Positions 1 to 8,646 of a stretch of DNA of 41,962 bases are shown in pieces. A program made the translations under genes and the position numbers. The DNA is from Pedosphaera sp. GTDB taxonomy: Bacteria > Verrucomicrobiota > Verrucomicrobiia > Limisphaerales > F1-12-MAGs170. The stretch spans positions 1-41,962 of the forward strand of contig SIBF01000012.1 in the NCBI GenBank assembly GCA_009695275.1, given 5' to 3'. The notes under the pieces are model-generated. The model did not search any database and was not told where the DNA came from. It was given only the letters and a program-made list of their open reading frames with translations. Numbering within the stretch: the stretch's first letter is position 1; each line of letters begins with the position of its first letter.

Positions 1-317
1 TACTGCCAGGTGGGACCATTGGTGATGTAGCGGTCGTTGGTTGCGTCAGCCGCATTGACCATGTCGCCATCGCACCAGGCGGGTGCGACGCGGGTGGCTG
101 ACGGCCCCAATGTCTTGTCGTCGTTGTCCTGCGCGTAAAGATACCAGGCAAGGCCGAGCTGTTTGACATTGCTCATGCATTTGATGCTTTGCGCTTTGAG
201 TTTGGCCTTGCTCAGTGCCGGCAGGAGCATGCCGGCGAGAATGGCAATGATGGCGATGACAACGAGCAGTTCGATGAGAGTGAAGCCGCGTGTTGAGGAG
301 GAGCGATAGGATTGCAT
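1..317 (-). CDS. Prepilin-like type II secretion/pseudopilin protein, 3' end outside window
   Basis: The start codon is at 317 and the frame runs off the left edge, leaving about 105 N-terminal residues. A short basic leader ([11 protein letters not shown]) is followed by [18 protein letters not shown], the class III signal and hydrophobic helix of type IV pilin-like proteins. A prepilin peptidase would cut after the Gly and methylate the Phe, and the Glu at +5 of the mature protein is present. The next segment, [19 protein letters not shown], is characteristic of the large pseudopilin-like families of Planctomycetes and Verrucomicrobia (N_methyl domain, often DUF1559-like). These proteins sit in the inner membrane or periplasm and most have no assigned substrate. 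No pilus assembly genes are nearby, so a role in a specific secretion system cannot be argued. The family call is firm; the function is unknown. Confidence 0.88.
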   Translation of the reverse strand, partial: MQSYRSSSTRGFTLIELLVVIAIIAILAGMLLPALSKAKLKAQSIKCMSNVKQLGLAWYLYAQDNDDKTLGPSATRVAPAWCDGDMVNAADATNDRYITNGPTWQ

Positions 318-426
318 GCGATACAGCTACCGAAAATCACAGGAAGCTGCTTGGACGAATCCATCAAATCATTAGAATGAAAATGACAATCCGTGCCAGG
401 CCGTAAGGGTTCAGAGACCGCATGGC

Positions 427-505
427 CTCTGTGTCCTCCAAAACTCGGCGCTGAAATCCCTGGTTGGCTTCCCGGAGATCAGCACAAGTTTATGAGGTCA
501 CAGAG
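427..505. repeat. Imperfect inverted repeat upstream of the prepilin gene
   Basis: CTCTGTGTCCTC (427-438) and GAGGTCACAGAG (494-505) are complementary at 11 of 12 positions, separated by 55 bases. It lies in the 206-base gap between the AraC-type gene and the prepilin gene, both on the minus strand. No T-tract follows, so it is not an obvious intrinsic terminator. Its geometry resembles the palindromes at 34594-34687 and 41270-41383. Confidence 0.5.
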
Positions 506-523
506 AAGACCGCGACGAGATGA

Positions 524-1501
524 TCAGCTCCGCGCCATCCGCCCGGCCCGATGCTGGCTCGGCGTCCGCCCGAAGGTCCGGCGAAAGCGGCGATCAAAGT
601 GGCTCTGATCACTAAACCCAAGCTTGAATGCAATTTCCGCGATCGACTCACGCGTCTCCTCCAGCAGTTCCACAGCGTGGCTCATGCGGACGTGGTTCAA
701 GTAGCTGCCAATTGTCATGCCCGCCGCATCTTTGAACACGCGTCCGAATTTCGCTGCGCCCATGCCGCACATGGCGGCCGCGGCGCAGAGTGAAATACGA
801 CCGGCATAATTCTCACGCACATGATCAAACACAGGTTTGAGGCAGGCCGCCTGCTCCTGTCGCCGCAGAAGTTCGACCCGATCCAGCGCCGAATCCCGGA
901 ACTCGTGGATCAGCACGTTCAATAACACCAGGAGCCACGCCTTGCAACCGGCTTCGCGATGAAAGTTGTGCTTGTCGAAGTGGCAACTCAGGAGCTGGCC
1001 GATCGCTTGGTGCACTGCTTCAGCCTGGCTGGAGTTGGCGGGCAGAACGTGCGGCCTTCCTTCGACCTTCCGGTGAAAGGGAATCAGGAACGCATAATCG
1101 GTCGGCGGTGAACCGGGAGTGAAGACACATTCCGGAAGAAACGAGATGACGACGACACGCGTACGAAGCCCGGGAGTATCCACCACCTGATGAGGTTTCA
1201 GATGATCCACCACCAGCACGTCGCCGGGCAGCAAGTCCACCACCAGACCCCCCATCCGTTCGCTCAGAGGTCCGTCCAGCGGCATCAACAGCTCCAGTCG
1301 CTCGTGCCAGGTCGGTCGTTGGGTGGTCGCCCCTTCGCGAAACTGAAACAAGCTGATCGCGAAGGGAAACCCACCGGGTAGCTTGAGCTCATGCCGCCCC
1401 TTCTCATCCAGCAGATGGGCGATGCGATGGGGCTGAAACTTCAACCGGCCCGCGATGGCCAGCAGTTTTTGGAAAGCCGCGCTTTTCCGGGAACTACGCA
1501 T
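524..1501 (-). CDS. AraC/XylS-family transcriptional regulator
   Basis: This is a 325-aa protein. Residues about 30-140 look like an AraC-type cupin sensing domain: RPTWHERLELLMPLDG, then LLPGDVLVVDHLKPHQVVD, with the conserved 'PGD...P..H' turn. Residues about 225-322 are a double helix-turn-helix AraC domain, with the signature spread over ISLCAAAAMCGMGAAKFGRVF and ending IAFKLGFSDQSHFDRRFRRT followed by FGRTPSQHR. Such proteins bind a small ligand with the N-terminal domain and activate or repress carbohydrate or stress genes in the cytoplasm. It is a lone gene, separated from ftsZ by 154 bases and from the prepilin gene by 206 bases, so its target cannot be read from context. The family assignment is firm; ligand and regulon are unknown. 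Confidence 0.9.
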   Translation of the reverse strand: MRSSRKSAAFQKLLAIAGRLKFQPHRIAHLLDEKGRHELKLPGGFPFAISLFQFREGATTQRPTWHERLELLMPLDGPLSERMGGLVVDLLPGDVLVVDHLKPHQVVDTPGLRTRVVVISFLPECVFTPGSPPTDYAFLIPFHRKVEGRPHVLPANSSQAEAVHQAIGQLLSCHFDKHNFHREAGCKAWLLVLLNVLIHEFRDSALDRVELLRRQEQAACLKPVFDHVRENYAGRISLCAAAAMCGMGAAKFGRVFKDAAGMTIGSYLNHVRMSHAVELLEETRESIAEIAFKLGFSDQSHFDRRFRRTFGRTPSQHRAGRMARS

Positions 1502-1655
1502 GGGATCAACGTACCGGGCCGTCGTAACGAATCAAGCCCGTCGCGATCACAATAGTGACACGATGCCACAAGCCTGGTAGTTCTTAAAAATTGGGCAGCC
1601 CATACACCACTCCAAAGATGCGGGTTTAGCTCTGGCCGCAGGTCGCGAATTCAAA

Positions 1656-2969
1656 TCAGTTCAATTTAATCCCACGCCGGATGTAAGTAGGAACATCCAG
1701 GTCTTCGCCATGGTGGATGGTTGGCTGGCTCTTCTCGAAACGGCCTTTGGAAATGATTTCCAAGGGCAATTGTCCCTGACGCCAACGGGATCCGGTCTTG
1801 CGCATTTTTCCGCCACGTCCGCCTTGCCTGGCAAACAGCTCGCTTTTTTTCGATTCCGTCAATTCCGGTGGAGGCGGCACAAACCGGGAGGCAGACAGGG
1901 ATTCCATTTCCGGTGGCCGCAAGAACTGCGTTTCAATCTGCGGATCGCCCGGTCGTTCACCGCCTGAGGGTTTGTCGTCGTTCGGTTGATCAATGTCTTG
2001 AACCGCATGTTTCGCGGCAACAATGGTCAAAGAAAGCCTGCCCGCAAATTCCTCGCAGATGCTCGCTCCCATGATGAATTGGGCGTCCTCCGGCTGGCGG
2101 CGCAACGCATCCATGATGCGGTTCACCTCGCCTATTGTCATGTCCGGCCCTCCCACGAGTGTGACCAATAGTGCGTCCGCTTCGGTCAACGCGTGTCCAT
2201 GATCAAGCACTGGATGGGCAAGCGCCTTTTCAATCAAGTCGCGGCTTCGATTCTCGCCGGCGGCCTCCACGGTCGCGAAGCAACTTTCCGAATTCCTGCC
2301 ACGCAGTACCGCCGCCAGATCCGCGAAATCCACGTGAATAAGCCCGCGCCGCGTGAGAATGTTCAGCACGCCCTGCACGCCCTGCGCCCAAAGCTCATTA
2401 GCGTTGTTGAAAATTTCCAAGGCTCGAGTGTCTTCGTTCCAGAGTTGACAGACCTTTTGGTTGTGAAGGCACAGCACCGCATCCGCGGCCCCTCGCAACT
2501 TGCGCAACCCCGCCTGCGCCTGCCGCTGCCGCTGCCCCTCAAAATCGAATGGAACGGCCACCACGGCCAAAACCAGTGCGCCGGCCTCTTTCGCGATTCG
2601 AGCAAGAACCGGCGCGACACCCGTCGCCGTACCACCGCCAAGGCCCGCGACTATCACCACGAGGTCAGTGTCGGAGCAAAGCGATTTCAATTGTTCGGCG
2701 CTATCCTCCGCAACCGCTCTGCCAAGGTCCGGATCACCTCCCGCGCCAAGACCGCGCAGCAGCTTCGCGCCGAGCAGCACTCTCTCATCGCAAGGGGAGT
2801 GATCGAGCACCCGTGAATTGGTATGGATGACCGCACACCTTACCCCGTCCGGTGACTCGGCGTGAAGTTTCCCAACAAGCGTGACACCCGCGCCGCCGAG
2901 ACCAATGACACGGATCGAGAGGGCTTTCATCACCGGCGCGAATTCAGGCGAGGTCATCATAATTTCCAT
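1656..2969 (-). CDS. ftsZ: Cell division GTPase FtsZ, divergent
   Basis: This 437-aa tubulin homologue polymerises into the Z-ring at the division site. Visible motifs are the nucleotide-binding start VIGLGGAGVTLVGKL (usually VIGVGGGGGNAV), LGAGGDPDLGR (usually GAGANPEVGR), the tubulin signature GGGTATGVAP (usually GGGTGTGAAP) and the T7 loop RRGLIHVDFADL. In the T7 loop the Asn of the usual NVDFAD is His while both Asp residues remain. After the GTPase core comes a charged, low-complexity linker (about residues 325-415). The C-terminal peptide DLDVPTYIRRG matches the conserved tail that binds FtsA. The protein is longer than the roughly 380-aa E. coli enzyme because of the linker. It is the last gene of the dcw run, 13 bases after ftsA. 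Met4 or Met5 are alternative starts. Despite the changed loops, context and tail make the identity secure. Confidence 0.95.
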   Translation of the reverse strand: MEIMMTSPEFAPVMKALSIRVIGLGGAGVTLVGKLHAESPDGVRCAVIHTNSRVLDHSPCDERVLLGAKLLRGLGAGGDPDLGRAVAEDSAEQLKSLCSDTDLVVIVAGLGGGTATGVAPVLARIAKEAGALVLAVVAVPFDFEGQRQRQAQAGLRKLRGAADAVLCLHNQKVCQLWNEDTRALEIFNNANELWAQGVQGVLNILTRRGLIHVDFADLAAVLRGRNSESCFATVEAAGENRSRDLIEKALAHPVLDHGHALTEADALLVTLVGGPDMTIGEVNRIMDALRRQPEDAQFIMGASICEEFAGRLSLTIVAAKHAVQDIDQPNDDKPSGGERPGDPQIETQFLRPPEMESLSASRFVPPPPELTESKKSELFARQGGRGGKMRKTGSRWRQGQLPLEIISKGRFEKSQPTIHHGEDLDVPTYIRRGIKLN

Positions 2970-2982
2970 TCAAATCAAAAAT

Positions 2983-4206
2983 TCATCCAACGCGAAAGAA
3001 CTGCGAGAAACGGCTCTTCAGCGCGTGCAATGGCCCCGTTCGATGCAAATGTTTTTGCTGCTCGAACGAGCCAAACTTCACCAGACCAATCGCGGTGGAA
3101 AACTCCGGTTGATCGAGGGCCGACTTCAAGCCGCTCATGGAATTGGTACGACCGATCGACGCGGGCATCCCCAGGATTCGCGATGCCACTTTGTCGATCT
3201 GAGGAATGCGAGCTCCACCGCCGCAGAGGAAAGCCCCGGCGCGCATGTATTCCCGAAGCCCCGTGCCCTCGATCTCCTCGTTGACGAGTTCCAGGATTTC
3301 CTCGACGCGCAAGGACATGATGCGGCGGAGATGTCCGACCTGTAATGTCCGGTCCGGCAGTCCCGTCTCGCAGGGCAGTTGAATGGCAACCCCTTTGTCC
3401 GAGTCGTCCACGGCCGCCGAACCGTGTTCGATCTTGAGCTTCTCCGCCATGGGCAGCGGAACCTTCAAGCCGTACCCGAGGTCATTAGAGATATGATCCC
3501 CACCGATCGCGAAGACTCCCGTGTGCTTGATGGTCCCGGCTGAATAGACAATGAATTCCGTGGTGCCGCCTCCAATATCAATCACGAGCGCGCCCAGCTC
3601 CTTCTGCTCGTTGCTCAACAACGCCAGTGATGAAGCCAGCCCGGTGAAGACGATGTTCTCCACATCAATCTGCACTCCTTTCACTGCGCGGATCGGGTTC
3701 TGAAGCCGCGTGAACTGGCCGTGAACCACGTGAACATCGACCTCCAGGCGGGCGCCAAACATTCCCACCGGGTCGGCAATCCCATTCTGGCCATCGACAC
3801 TGAAATGCTGCCTCACGACGTGAACCACACGGTTCTCCGCGGAAAGGTTGATGGCTTTGGCATTCTTGATCACGTCATGCACATCCTCCGGCGCGATCTC
3901 GCGATCCGCGGAAACCACGGAATGAAACCCTCGATTGTTGAAGCCGCGAATATGGCCGCCGGTGACTCCGAGATAAACGCTGCGAATCTCGACATCCGCC
4001 ATCTGCTCGGCCTCGACGATCGCATTGCGGATATCCTCGGCGACATCACTCGCATTGACGATTTCGCCCTTGCGAATGGCCCTCGAGCGGGATTGTCCCA
4101 GACCGATGATATTCAGGACGCCGCCGTCACTCAGTTGTCCGACAACGGCGCAGACCTTTGAGGTGCCCAATTCCAATCCGACGATGATCGGTGAAGAATT
4201 AAACAT
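2983..4206 (-). CDS. ftsA: Cell division protein FtsA (actin-like membrane tether)
   Basis: FtsA anchors FtsZ filaments to the inner membrane and signals to the septal synthases. The ATG at 4206 (MFNSSPIIVGLELGTSKV) gives 407 aa, close to E. coli FtsA (420). The frame stays open further upstream, but that 64-residue extension lies inside ftsQ and has no FtsA similarity. The actin-fold phosphate-1 loop GLELGTSKVCAVVGQ is near residue 9, the SHS2/1C region spans roughly 80-165, and the phosphate-2 loop VIDIGGGTTEFIVYSAG is near 205. The extreme C-terminus LHALKSRFSQFFRVG is a basic, aromatic amphipathic helix, as expected for the membrane-targeting sequence. The start overlaps the ftsQ stop (ATGTTTAA, 8 bases), which suggests translational coupling. 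ftsZ follows after 13 bases. Confidence 0.96.
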   Translation of the reverse strand: MFNSSPIIVGLELGTSKVCAVVGQLSDGGVLNIIGLGQSRSRAIRKGEIVNASDVAEDIRNAIVEAEQMADVEIRSVYLGVTGGHIRGFNNRGFHSVVSADREIAPEDVHDVIKNAKAINLSAENRVVHVVRQHFSVDGQNGIADPVGMFGARLEVDVHVVHGQFTRLQNPIRAVKGVQIDVENIVFTGLASSLALLSNEQKELGALVIDIGGGTTEFIVYSAGTIKHTGVFAIGGDHISNDLGYGLKVPLPMAEKLKIEHGSAAVDDSDKGVAIQLPCETGLPDRTLQVGHLRRIMSLRVEEILELVNEEIEGTGLREYMRAGAFLCGGGARIPQIDKVASRILGMPASIGRTNSMSGLKSALDQPEFSTAIGLVKFGSFEQQKHLHRTGPLHALKSRFSQFFRVG

Positions 4207-5209
4207 GTTTCTTTTTGTAGGGTGAAGGTTTCTTGTTCTGCGGCTGGAAGGCAGGCACAAGACCTGCCTCCTGCCAGCGGGCCGGAACATTGTTCGATAC
4301 GGAAAGATCAAGCGTCGATATCGCCTTGCCAACGCCACCGGCATAATCATGAACGGCCCGCCACCGGCGAAGCTGCCTTTCCAGATCCTCATGCCCAAAC
4401 GTCACTCTGCTCCCCTGCCTTGTGGTAACTTCAATCGCCTGGGACGCGGTGATGTCCAGCTCGAGAAGATCAGCAAACGAGCACATTTCCGACTGGCCGA
4501 ACTTCTCGATGAATTGAAGCGCCATCCGGATCATTGGTTCTTCGACAGGGCGGCCCTTGGCAAGGTCGCTGCCTTTCACGCCCATCATCCGGGGCAGATG
4601 GTCAAACTGCTCAGAGAGCTGCGCGGTCAGTTTCGGCAGGTCTGTCGGCATCAACATGACGCCACTGGCATCGAAATAGAATGTCACCGGACGAAAACCG
4701 GATCCCGGAGACGGCTGTTGCCATTTGGTGAACTGCACGACGGGTTCGCGCTCCGTGATGCGCACCCAAAGTTTTCCGGGCAACACCCGCTCCACAGCGG
4801 CATCCTGGATCAGCGTGTTCAACTTCAAGTCCCGCGTCAGGCGGCGGATATCCACCGCGAACAGATTTTCGCCCTCTTTGACTCCAGTCCATTCGCGCAA
4901 CTGTTCCAGAGGAATGATCCCATCCGTCTGCACCTCGATCTCATCGATGGCAAAAGTGGGATTCGTATAAACGAAACGGTTCAACGCCCACTCCGAGACG
5001 CGCCACACCAACAGGATGGTGATGAGCGTGCCCAAGGTCCACGCCAGGGCGGAAGTGAACATGCGCACTCGCGCCGAGTGGACGAGCTTCGAGTGCATCT
5101 TCACTTCGAGCACGTTCGTGCGCTCGAATCGCCGGTTTTTCGGTTTGCGTTTGAACCACTTCATGGGCAGCAGCAATTCAACAATGTTTCGTGGAGCCGG
5201 TAAGGGCAT
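4199..5209 (-). CDS. ftsQ: Cell division protein FtsQ/DivIB
   Basis: This 336-aa bitopic inner-membrane protein belongs to the FtsQLB divisome subcomplex. A basic cytoplasmic tail is followed by one membrane helix (about residues 50-70, TSALAWTLGTLITILLVW). A POTRA domain starts near PTFAIDEIEVQTDG, and the FtsQ core contains ENLFAVDIRRL and AAVERVLPGKLWVRITERE, the typical 'P..L.I.I.ER.P' pattern. No clear Shine-Dalgarno site marks the start. The ATG at 5209 is preceded closely by an in-frame TGA; the internal ATG at 5164 (MKWFKRKPK) is a reasonable alternative. It lies between ddl (60-base gap) and ftsA (8-base overlap), the classical position. Confidence 0.92.
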   Translation of the reverse strand: MPLPAPRNIVELLLPMKWFKRKPKNRRFERTNVLEVKMHSKLVHSARVRMFTSALAWTLGTLITILLVWRVSEWALNRFVYTNPTFAIDEIEVQTDGIIPLEQLREWTGVKEGENLFAVDIRRLTRDLKLNTLIQDAAVERVLPGKLWVRITEREPVVQFTKWQQPSPGSGFRPVTFYFDASGVMLMPTDLPKLTAQLSEQFDHLPRMMGVKGSDLAKGRPVEEPMIRMALQFIEKFGQSEMCSFADLLELDITASQAIEVTTRQGSRVTFGHEDLERQLRRWRAVHDYAGGVGKAISTLDLSVSNNVPARWQEAGLVPAFQPQNKKPSPYKKKHV

Positions 5210-5269
5210 CCATCATTCAACGGTTACTCTATTTCTGACTGGAAAATCTTCAGGGCAACAGCCCCTGCC

Positions 5270-6190
5270 TCAGCGCTTCATCAGCGCGGTTTCACGACAC
5301 ATCGCCAGATCCACCATCCGCTGGCATAGCTGGCCGTAATCGATCCCTGCGGCGGCGGCGGCCTTCGGCAACAAGCTCGTCTCCGTCATTCCGGGAAGCG
5401 TGTTCACTTCCAGGACGAGCGCCTCTCCCGAAGGCCGGACCATCACATCTACTCGCGCATAGTCCCTCCCGCCAACGGCTCGAAATCCGCCCATGCCTGC
5501 GGCTTGGATGCGGCGTGTCGTCAATTCATCAAACGTCGCCGGGCAAAAGTACTCGGTTTTCCCGGCGGTGTACTTGTTGGCGTAGTCGTAGCCGCCTTGC
5601 TTGGGCCGCACTTCGACAACCGGGAGCGCCACTCCATCGAGGATCCCCACGGTCGTCTCGCGTCCAACGATCCTTTCCTCGACCACCACTTCGGAATCAA
5701 ATTTTAACGCTTCGTTCAACGCCGTTGGCCACTGCCCGACTGTGTCCACAAATTGAAGCCCGACACTCGATCCCTGCCGCACTGGTTTCACAACGACTGG
5801 CGGTTCCCAACCCTTCGGCCACGGCACGGCTGGATCTTTGACGACGAGGTAGCGTGGCGTGGGCACGCCTTCAGCAATGCAACGCTTCTTGGTTGCCACC
5901 TTGTCAAAGGCCACGCGGCTCGATTCCGGTCCACAGCCTGTGTAAGGCACACCGAGCATTTCCAATTGCTCCTGCACTGTTCCGTCCTCGCCGTAGGTGC
6001 CATGCAAAGCCAGAAAGACCACATCTGTTCCAGCGGGCAGCTCGAAGCGTCCCTCCTTCGGATCGACTTCCCAAACCACATGCCCGAGCGACCGCAACGC
6101 CCGGGCAACTGCAGCCCCAGTCACCAGGGACACCGCCCTTTCAGCGGAAGGTCCTCCGAGCATTACGGTTATTCGTAGAGGGTGATCCAT
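5270..6190 (-). CDS. ddl: D-alanine--D-alanine ligase
   Basis: Ddl joins two D-Ala with ATP in the cytoplasm to supply the dipeptide that MurF adds to the wall precursor. At 306 aa it has the DdlB size. Recognisable motifs are VMLGGPSAERAVSL at the N-terminus, ALHGTYGEDGTVQEQLE near residue 63, the ATP-grasp segment PVRQGSSVGLQFVD, and the C-terminal metal and substrate motif LEVNTLPGMTETSLLPKAA (about 262-280). Its ATG overlaps the murCB stop as TGATG, implying coupled translation. Chlamydiae fuse Ddl to MurC; here Ddl is free-standing and MurC is fused to MurB instead. Confidence 0.96.
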   Translation of the reverse strand: MDHPLRITVMLGGPSAERAVSLVTGAAVARALRSLGHVVWEVDPKEGRFELPAGTDVVFLALHGTYGEDGTVQEQLEMLGVPYTGCGPESSRVAFDKVATKKRCIAEGVPTPRYLVVKDPAVPWPKGWEPPVVVKPVRQGSSVGLQFVDTVGQWPTALNEALKFDSEVVVEERIVGRETTVGILDGVALPVVEVRPKQGGYDYANKYTAGKTEYFCPATFDELTTRRIQAAGMGGFRAVGGRDYARVDVMVRPSGEALVLEVNTLPGMTETSLLPKAAAAAGIDYGQLCQRMVDLAMCRETALMKR

Positions 6191-8646
6191 CAGCCTTCTC
6201 CAAGTATCTCGACTTCGGTGTGCAATTCGATGCCTCGCGTTGATTTCGCCCGCTGCTTGATGATCTCGATGAGATTCAACACATCCCGGGCCGTCGCCGT
6301 CCCGTCATTGACAATGAAATTTCCGTGAACGTCGGAAACCACCGCTCCGCCAACGCGGGTTCCCTTCAGCCCCAGTTCGTCAATCAACTTTCCGGCGGGA
6401 ATGGTCTGGGGATTTTTGAAGATGCATCCGGCACTGGGTTGGTTCGGTTGTGATTCCCAGCGTTTGTTGCTGAACATATCCATCCGCTCCCGGATTGCCT
6501 CGACAGAAGCGCGCTGACCTTTGATCACGGCACCCAAGGCGATGTGATTCTTGAAGAGCGGACATCCGCGGTACTCGACTGTGACCTCTGCCGCGGCGCG
6601 CTCCTGAACCTCACCATTGTAATCCATGAACCGGATGCGCTCGACGACATCAAACATCCAGGAACCCATTGCGCCGGCATTCATCCGCATCGCTCCGCCG
6701 ACGCTGCCAGGAATGCCTTCCAGGAATTCCAGTCCCGTGAGCCCTTTCCGACGTGCTTCCACTGCGACGGCCTTCAGTTTTGCCCCGGCGCCGCAGTGGA
6801 GCTGTTCACCGGAGATTTCAACCTGGCTGAAGCTCGGATGCCCGAGGCAGATCACCACACCACGGATTCCGCCGTCACGGATGAGGAGATTCGATCCACG
6901 TCCGAGAAGGGTGAACGACACGTGCTTCTGCGCGCAGAACTTCAACACCTCCGCCAGGTCCGACTCCGAAGCCGGTTCCACGTAAATGTCGGCTTTGCCA
7001 CCCACTCGAAGAGTCGTGCGCTTCTTCAGAGGTTCGTTACGCCTCAAAAATGTCTGCGCCGGCAAACGCGCGGCCAGATCGGCGAAGATCGATTCGTTCA
7101 CAGGTGGATGCTCCTCACGCAAATGCGCCGCCAGTTCACGTGCCGCCACGGTGATGTCCGCCCCAGCTCCAAGGAACAGCACCAGATCACCCGGTTGCAT
7201 CGCTGCACGGATGGTCCGGCTCAACTCGGTCAAATCGGAAATCACTTCGACAGTCTGCCCCTGCGTCCGCAATGCCCCGGCAAGAAGTTCGCTTGTCACA
7301 CCCGGAATGGGCGGCTCACTCGCGGGGTAAATATCCGTGAGCCAGAGCTGGTCGGCTTCCTTGAACGCCGTGGCGAAATCTGGAAGCAACTGCTGCGTGC
7401 GCGTGAAGCGGTGAGGCTGGAAAGCGACGAGCAAACGACGCGCACCCAGCTCCTTGAACGCGGCGAGTGTCGCCCGGATTTCCGCCGGGTGATGCCCGTA
7501 ATCGTCAAAGATTCTGAAGCGCGAATCCGTGAATATCTCCTGTTGTCGGCGGGCAGCTCCTTGAAAGGGCGCAATGGCGGCAGCGATCCCTTCAGGCTCA
7601 AAACCGAGCAAGTGCAGAAGTGTCACGACTGCGGCTGCATTTGAGAGATTCTTCTCTCCGATCAGTTGTGTGGAAAATTTCCCCACCCGCTGGCCCTTGA
7701 GCCAGATTACAAAGCGCTGCTCCGGCGAATCACTGGAAGACTGCGATTCACCAACACGCTCGATGCGATAGGTGGCAAGCGAATTGAAACCGTAGGAAAC
7801 TGCGCGGGAATTTTCCGACAGCAAGGCAGCCAGCCGCGAGTCATCCGCGCAGAAGACAAGGTGGCCGTGCGTCTGCGAAGCGAACTGGAGAAACTCGCGC
7901 CCAATGGCGTCGATGTTGGCATAGTAATCGAGATGTTCCGCATCGATGTTCAAGAGAATGGCGTGCTCGGGATGGAACTCCCGCAAGGTGCCATCGCTCT
8001 CATCCGCTTCGATCGCGAAGAAAAGCTGTGAGTGTGGCGCGCCCACACCGTCCTTCTCACCCAAACCTGGTATGATGCACAAGAGTCCGCTCTCAGACTC
8101 CCCAGGTTGTGATAGTGACGGTGCGTTCGCACCACACCCGACAAATTGAGCGTGCCGCTTCAACTGCGGCACCAGCGCGCCGATCGCATAGCTGGGCGTT
8201 TGCCCCATTTGCTCCAGCGCAAAAGCCAGCATGGCCGTTGTGGTCGTCTTGCCGTGCATGCCCGCGACGCATAAGCCGCGTTGCAGCCGCATCAAGGCGG
8301 CCAGGAGGACGGCACGCCGGACCAGCGGCACTCGGAGGCGCTCTGCCGCGAGCAATTCGGGGTTTTCCCGGCGCACGGCGGAAGTGTAAACGACTAGAAA
8401 AGGTTTGACGCTTTGGATGTGCGACTCGCTGTGATCGGAATGAATTTCCGCGCCTCGAGCACGCAGTTGCAGAACCTCTTCGCCAATGATCAGGTCAGAA
8501 CCGGCCACCCGAAAGCCAATGTCGAGCAGGATCTGACCAAGCCCACTCATGCCACAGCCACCAGCACCCACGAGAAATACTGTCGCTCCGGGCTTAGCCC
8601 GCCGCAGAATCTCCAGAAGTTGCTCTTGTTGGAGTGGTGGGTTCAT
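6190..8646 (-). CDS. murCB: Bifunctional MurC-MurB fusion: UDP-MurNAc--L-Ala ligase / UDP-GlcNAc-enolpyruvate reductase
   Basis: This 818-aa protein carries two complete enzymes of the cytoplasmic precursor pathway. Residues 1 to about 480 are MurC: FLVGAGGCGMSGLGQIL, the ATP loop GMHGKTTTTAML with Lys133, EADESDGTL, and DDYGHHPAEIRATL in the ligase C-terminal domain. It adds L-Ala to UDP-MurNAc. Residues about 500-818 are MurB, a flavoprotein that reduces UDP-GlcNAc-enolpyruvate to UDP-MurNAc. It shows TTLRVGGKADIYVEP, LLGRGSNLLIRDGGIRG (FAD binding), YRGCPLFKN, and SAGCIFKNP followed by AGKLIDELGLKGTRVGGA. The residue equivalent to the catalytic Ser of GSFFKNP-type MurB is Cys741. The product of MurB is the substrate of MurC, so the fusion joins consecutive steps in reverse order. 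The start overlaps the murG stop as ATGA. Confidence 0.95.
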   Translation of the reverse strand: MNPPLQQEQLLEILRRAKPGATVFLVGAGGCGMSGLGQILLDIGFRVAGSDLIIGEEVLQLRARGAEIHSDHSESHIQSVKPFLVVYTSAVRRENPELLAAERLRVPLVRRAVLLAALMRLQRGLCVAGMHGKTTTTAMLAFALEQMGQTPSYAIGALVPQLKRHAQFVGCGANAPSLSQPGESESGLLCIIPGLGEKDGVGAPHSQLFFAIEADESDGTLREFHPEHAILLNIDAEHLDYYANIDAIGREFLQFASQTHGHLVFCADDSRLAALLSENSRAVSYGFNSLATYRIERVGESQSSSDSPEQRFVIWLKGQRVGKFSTQLIGEKNLSNAAAVVTLLHLLGFEPEGIAAAIAPFQGAARRQQEIFTDSRFRIFDDYGHHPAEIRATLAAFKELGARRLLVAFQPHRFTRTQQLLPDFATAFKEADQLWLTDIYPASEPPIPGVTSELLAGALRTQGQTVEVISDLTELSRTIRAAMQPGDLVLFLGAGADITVAARELAAHLREEHPPVNESIFADLAARLPAQTFLRRNEPLKKRTTLRVGGKADIYVEPASESDLAEVLKFCAQKHVSFTLLGRGSNLLIRDGGIRGVVICLGHPSFSQVEISGEQLHCGAGAKLKAVAVEARRKGLTGLEFLEGIPGSVGGAMRMNAGAMGSWMFDVVERIRFMDYNGEVQERAAAEVTVEYRGCPLFKNHIALGAVIKGQRASVEAIRERMDMFSNKRWESQPNQPSAGCIFKNPQTIPAGKLIDELGLKGTRVGGAVVSDVHGNFIVNDGTATARDVLNLIEIIKQRAKSTRGIELHTEVEILGEG

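Noticed and set aside
6544..7644. Long plus-strand open frame (366 codons) opposite murC-murB
   Set aside because: Entirely antisense to a strongly conserved gene, no recognisable domain; GC-rich codon bias opens the opposite strand.
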